From Steromphala cineraria (Eukaryota; Mollusca; Gastropoda; Trochida; Trochidae), in contig OU744736.1 in NCBI GenBank assembly GCA_916613615.1, positions 7,156,224-7,220,223 on the forward strand: a stretch of 64,000 nucleotides of DNA, read 5' to 3'. The first letter of the stretch is position 1; every line of letters begins with the position of its first letter. This document shows, piece after piece, positions 59,905 through 64,000 of this stretch. The position numbers were made by a program, and so were the translations under genes. A model generated the notes under the pieces. The model searched no databases and was not told the DNA's origin. It saw nothing but the letters and a program-made list of their open reading frames with translations.

Positions 59905-61953
59905 CAAAGCTCAAATGGAATTCTGAGCAAGCAACTCCCAGTAACCCATCCTTGATGGTCTTCCATACCATTTGTTAACACCAAAATTAAAAAGTAAAAC
60001 TTTGCCTCTTATTTTTTTCTACAATGTCACCTAATTAATTTATATATTGATCTTGGGTTGACAAGTTTTTGTGAAAATAACTTCTGCTGGCTCGTACTTC
60101 TTTAGACTAGATGGAAAGAAGTTCCAAGTAATTGGTTACAAATCATAGCTATGATAATATAAAGATGTTTAGACTAACCCAATTGAATTCTAATGACAAA
60201 TAGGTAATATATACTGCATGGTTGTTATTCCTAAAAAAAAATCGTTCAGAGGCATTGAGCTGTTTGAATGATTCATGATATATGCAATATTCCAACACAG
60301 GTTTTTGTAAAATTTCATAAACAAAGGTGTTGTCAATATGTTTCTCTTGATCCTGTACAAAATAATGTTGAATATTAAGTTTGATTTATTTGCATTTTTG
60401 TCAAAATAAATATATAATTTGAATGTATTAAATCATAGCAAAATTGCAAGTTGAAATGAAAAGGTTTTGAAGAGAATATTAAAAAAGACATTTGTTTTTA
60501 TGTAAAAGTGGAAAGAAAAATGAGAGCAAAACAGTGAAATGAGGTTATCATAGCAAGCAGAGTTCTTCTCCCACATTGTGTATATGTTTACCTTATCTGT
60601 CTATCAACAATGACAGGAGATTGTGTATCTGTCACCTCGCTTGAAGAATATAGAGAGCATTACATGGGTACAATCTTATGTAGTAAGTAATTTATACATA
60701 TTTATTACAATACAATCATCCATAGCTCTTGGCTCTTGGCTCTTGGCTCTTGGCTCTGGGCTGTAGTAGCCAAGAAAGTTAATCTGTCACATATAGAAAA
60801 GCATCACATGGGTACAAACATATGTGGTTCACAATTTATTACCATACAATCATCCATAGCTATTGTTTGGCTGATGGCTGTTGTAGCCAAGAGAGATGAT
60901 TTATCATTTAATCTCACTAGACAGCACTGTAACATGAATTGTCTTGAAATACTTGTATAAAGACTAACACTTTGTCAACAATTATACAATGAAACATGAG
61001 GGAGGATTTTGATCAGAGGTGAGTGAAACATGGATTGACTTCTTTTAAATAAAATAAGAATGGACTATTCTCTATTTGCCACTCCAAGACTATTTGATAA
61101 AGAGGTGATTCTTGATATGAATATGAGTGTTGTACAACAGATGCAAGAATCATGCACTGCAATTTACCGTGTGAAACACCTATGGATGTACCGAGATACC
61201 GTGCGCTGACAGACCTACACATTGCATGATATACACAGACACGTTAATTGACACATGATCTCTGAAACAATCCTGGCTTGATCTTTCAGCACTGGCTTGC
61301 TTATTATGGGTATGTTTTCAAAGTTATCTATTTGGGATCAACACCCTGACTCTCCTGGACTTGGGGAATAAAAATGAACAAGGAAGTAAGATCAACAGCG
61401 AGATTAGGACACAGGTTAACTTATCTATTGCTCATTACAGTATGCTTTAGATTTGATTTACTTGAAATGATCCCCTTGACCCTTGACCTTCACTATAAAG
61501 AAGTAGGCTTATAGTGCTATGGTGAGACAATCATGCAGGTTAATTAATTGATTGCTTATTATAGATATTTCTTAAGATTTTTTGCCTCGATCAGCACCTC
61601 AGCAGTTTGAGGATTTGACCAGGAAATGGATGTTGAAGTTGGATTGTCTTGTGATATGTCAGGACAAACATGCAGAGTTGATCAAGGTATCTAATGTTTT
61701 CCTTATAATATGTATTTCTTCAGATTTTATATGTCAATCAACACTTCTTCGTCCTAGATAGACATAAAACCTGTATGAGAAGTTAAGCATGTCTTGTCAG
61801 GACATCCAGATCCAGAGATATGGTTATTTCTTAACATTTCAAATATTCCAATGATCACCTCAACTGTCTGAGGCTTTTGAATGAGAATGCTTTTGACTAT
61901 TTTCTGATTCCAACAGTCCCATTATAACCCTTACTTGTTAATTAAAGAAAAGT
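59905..61953. other. Non-coding; small local duplications
   Basis: 60725-60760 is a perfect GGCTCTT heptamer repeat. ACATGGGTACAA with CAATCATCCATAGCT occurs at 60663-60727 and 60807-60861. 61870-61905 is a partial worn unit of the 121-bp array that follows. No gene was seen. Confidence 0.55.
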
Positions 61954-62393
61954 AATGTTCTTTGGCTTGAATCAGAGAATGCTTTTGACCCACATCTGAT
62001 TCCAAACCCTGAGAGTGATGGGGTTAAAGTAGTAGCCATGATATAAGTAAAATACTCTTGAAAGCAGCAAAAGTAATGTTCTTCGGCTTGAATCAGAGAA
62101 CGCTTTTGACCCACATCTGATTCCAAACCCTGAGAGTGATGGGGTTAAAGTAGTAGGCACGATATAAGTAAAATACTCTTGAAAGCAGCAAAAGCAATGT
62201 TCTTTGGCTTGAATCAGATAATGCTTTTGACCCACATCTGATTCCACACTCTGAGAGTGATGGGGTTAAAGTAGTAGGCACGATATAAGTAAAATACTCT
62301 TGAAAGCAGCAAAAGCAATGTTCTTTGGCTTGAATCAGAGAATGCTTTTGACCCACATCTGATTCCACACTCTGAGAGTGATGGGGTTAAAGG
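61954..62393 (+). repeat. 121-bp tandem array, about 3.6 units
   Basis: AATGTTCTTTGGCTTGAATC recurs at 61954, 62075, 62196 and 62317, exactly 121 bp apart, with very few differences. The last unit stops after GATGGGGTTAAAG. Overlapping minus-strand frames of 62-91 codons come from the repeat and are not genes. Confidence 0.95.
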
Positions 62394-62549
62394 CCTCTGT
62401 TCCAGTCAACAACCCTCTTAACCAACTGTTCTGTCAAGCCACAAGATGTATGATATTGAATCAAGAAGCAACTCAATCCAGTGGAGACCCACTCCTTCCC
62501 TCCAATCTGTTGGTCCCTCTATGTGTTTGCAGTTCTCTTCCAGTCGGCA

Positions 62550-63200
62550 CTCCTGGTGGTAGCTTCAATATTTGTTCTCTACAAGTCGATGCTGTCTCAT
62601 CTAGACTTCCTTAGTCTCCTTTATCATTATGACATTACTTAACTCTTGGTGGTAGCTTCAATATTTGTTCTCTACAAGTCGATGCTGTCTCATCTAGACT
62701 TCCCCAGTCTTCTTTATCATTATGACATTACTTAACTCTTGGTGTTAGCTTCAATATTTGTTCTCTACAAGTCGATGCTGTCTCATCTAGACTTCCTTAG
62801 TCTCCTTTATCATTATGACATTACTTAACTCTTGGTGGTAGCTTCAATATTTGTTCTCTACAAGTCGATGCTGTCTCATCTAGACTTCCCCAGTCTTCTT
62901 TATCATTATGACATTACTTAACTCTTGGTGTTAGCTTCAATATTTGTTCTCTAGTAGTCGATGCTGTCTCATCTAGACTTCCTTAGTCTCCTTTATCATT
63001 ATGACATTACTTAACTGTTGGTGGTAGCTTCAATATTTGTTCTCTACAAGTCGATGCTGTCTCATCTAGACGTCCCCAGTCTCCTTTATCATTATGACAT
63101 TACTTAACTCTTGGTGGTAGCTTCAATATTTGTTCGCTTCAAGTCGATGCTGTCTCATCTAGACTTCCTTAGTCTCCTTTATCATTATGACATTACTTAA
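62550..63200 (+). repeat. 93-bp tandem array, 7 units, with alternating unit types
   Basis: Seven exact 93-bp units start at 62550, 62643, 62736, 62829, 62922, 63015 and 63108. Units 1, 3, 5 and 7 carry CTTCCTTAGTCTCC. Units 2 and 4 carry CTTCCCCAGTCTTC and unit 6 carries CGTCCCCAGTCTCC. Units 3 and 5 also carry GGTGTTAGC instead of GGTGGTAGC. This is a dimeric (186-bp) higher-order pattern. Confidence 0.95.
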
Positions 63201-64000
63201 CTGTTGGTTCCTATCAGAGTATTTTTTAAGGAAATGAAATTCAAGAGGAGGCAGTCATGTATTTTATTCTTTGTCATATTGTTAAATAATCATGTTATAA
63301 TCATATATAAGTATGATCAGAGAAGTACTCTTGAATTTTGTTTCCACAAAAATACCCATGTAGGACTGTCCCTTTAACCTCCTTGATAGTTGAACTCATT
63401 ATGGTGTTGAGATATATCTGAAAATTAGTATTATTCATGTACATAACATTAAATTAATACATAATTCATAAATAATTAGACAGATTTTTTTCACTTGCAT
63501 TATTTCTAGACATATAGCTCTGTAAACTATTTATGGGTCAGAGGGCCAGAATACAATAACCTTCTTGTCTTGTCTAAACAGTTATCTGAAGTAATAGCTA
63601 ATGCTGTCATGTGTTTTGGTCTTATATCATAGGTACATGTAAAGGCTGTCATATGTTTTGATTTAATATCTAGAGTACAAGCTTTAGTGATATGACTAGC
63701 AGTTGAGCTGATTTATCCGAACCAGTATCTGTCCTTGAGATGTAATGCTTGTATCAGAATGCAGTAATGAGTGGTAATTATGCATATTATCTCTTCTAGT
63801 GTTAATTACTGTCAAGACAGGGCTGTAGACAATGTAAAGAGCTCTACTTAGTAATCATGTTGGAAATGGCAGTTCTTATGTTACCAGACGGTCCGGTGTC
63901 CTCTTACTCCTGAAGGTTATGTGGATGTTGGTGGTTAAAGAGACTGACTGTCCTCCAGTTGTTGATGTGGAAGCTCTTCTAAAAGATTTCTCAAATTACA
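63201..64000. other. Non-coding, no gene seen
   Basis: AT-rich sequence to the window end. GACTGTCCCTTTAACC at 63364 looks like a worn MITE end. Confidence 0.4.

Noticed and set aside
61938..62368. Three overlapping minus-strand frames of 62-91 codons
   Set aside because: Repeats of one another due to the 121-bp tandem array. No sign of selection on the frame.
62550..63200. CRISPR array
   Set aside because: The whole 93-bp unit is repeated with no unique spacers. It is a tandem satellite.

Overview
This is a eukaryotic, AT-rich, intron- and repeat-dominated genomic window. The closest match is a marine invertebrate, most likely a mollusc. That is an inference from repeat families of the kind I associate with mollusc genomes: tRNA-derived SINEs, one ending in GCGGCGTTAAAC; a TGCCCCCGA-bounded repeat with GTCC-rich minisatellites; and a non-LTR retrotransposon whose first ORF carries a 2A-like peptide. 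There are no bacterial operons and no functional rRNA or tRNA genes. Protein-coding content is low.

Layout. 1-847 (minus): 5' part of a non-LTR retrotransposon ORF1 with a 2A-like motif. 2.2-3.5 kb: a three-level nest (5'-truncated reverse-transcriptase tail inside a TTAA MITE inside an older repeat). 5.5-6.1 kb: a TA-flanked MITE. 9.7-10.5 kb: the one complete gene, a 259-residue protein encoded on one exon, with a plausible upstream 5'UTR intron and downstream poly(A) signals. 11.3-12.9 kb: a 0.7-kb repeat present twice around a long hairpin, each copy holding a tRNA-like segment. 15.73-18.01 kb: the most unusual object, a 2.28-kb inverted-repeat-bounded element with 16 copies of a bipartite 16-bp site in both orientations. 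Several sites are paired at exactly 21 bp, and the clusters recur about every 188 bp. 18.3-19.5 kb: decayed or multi-exon coding fragments.

22.6-55.3 kb looks like the 5' part of one or more genes with long introns. There are candidate leader or first coding exons at 22.6-22.8, 25.87-26.01, 37.4-38.23 and 55.11-55.28 kb, each ending at a good splice donor. No downstream exon with a recognisable domain is visible, so whether they are alternative first exons of one gene is a guess. Between them lie MITEs, SINEs, long G tracts and local duplications. 32.77-35.27 kb is an inverted-repeat element filled with two different minisatellites.

59-64 kb holds a SINE with target-site duplication, a 121-bp tandem array, and a 93-bp array with alternating (dimeric higher-order) structure. 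Everything was read by eye. Identities, boundaries and exon calls are approximate unless exact positions are given.
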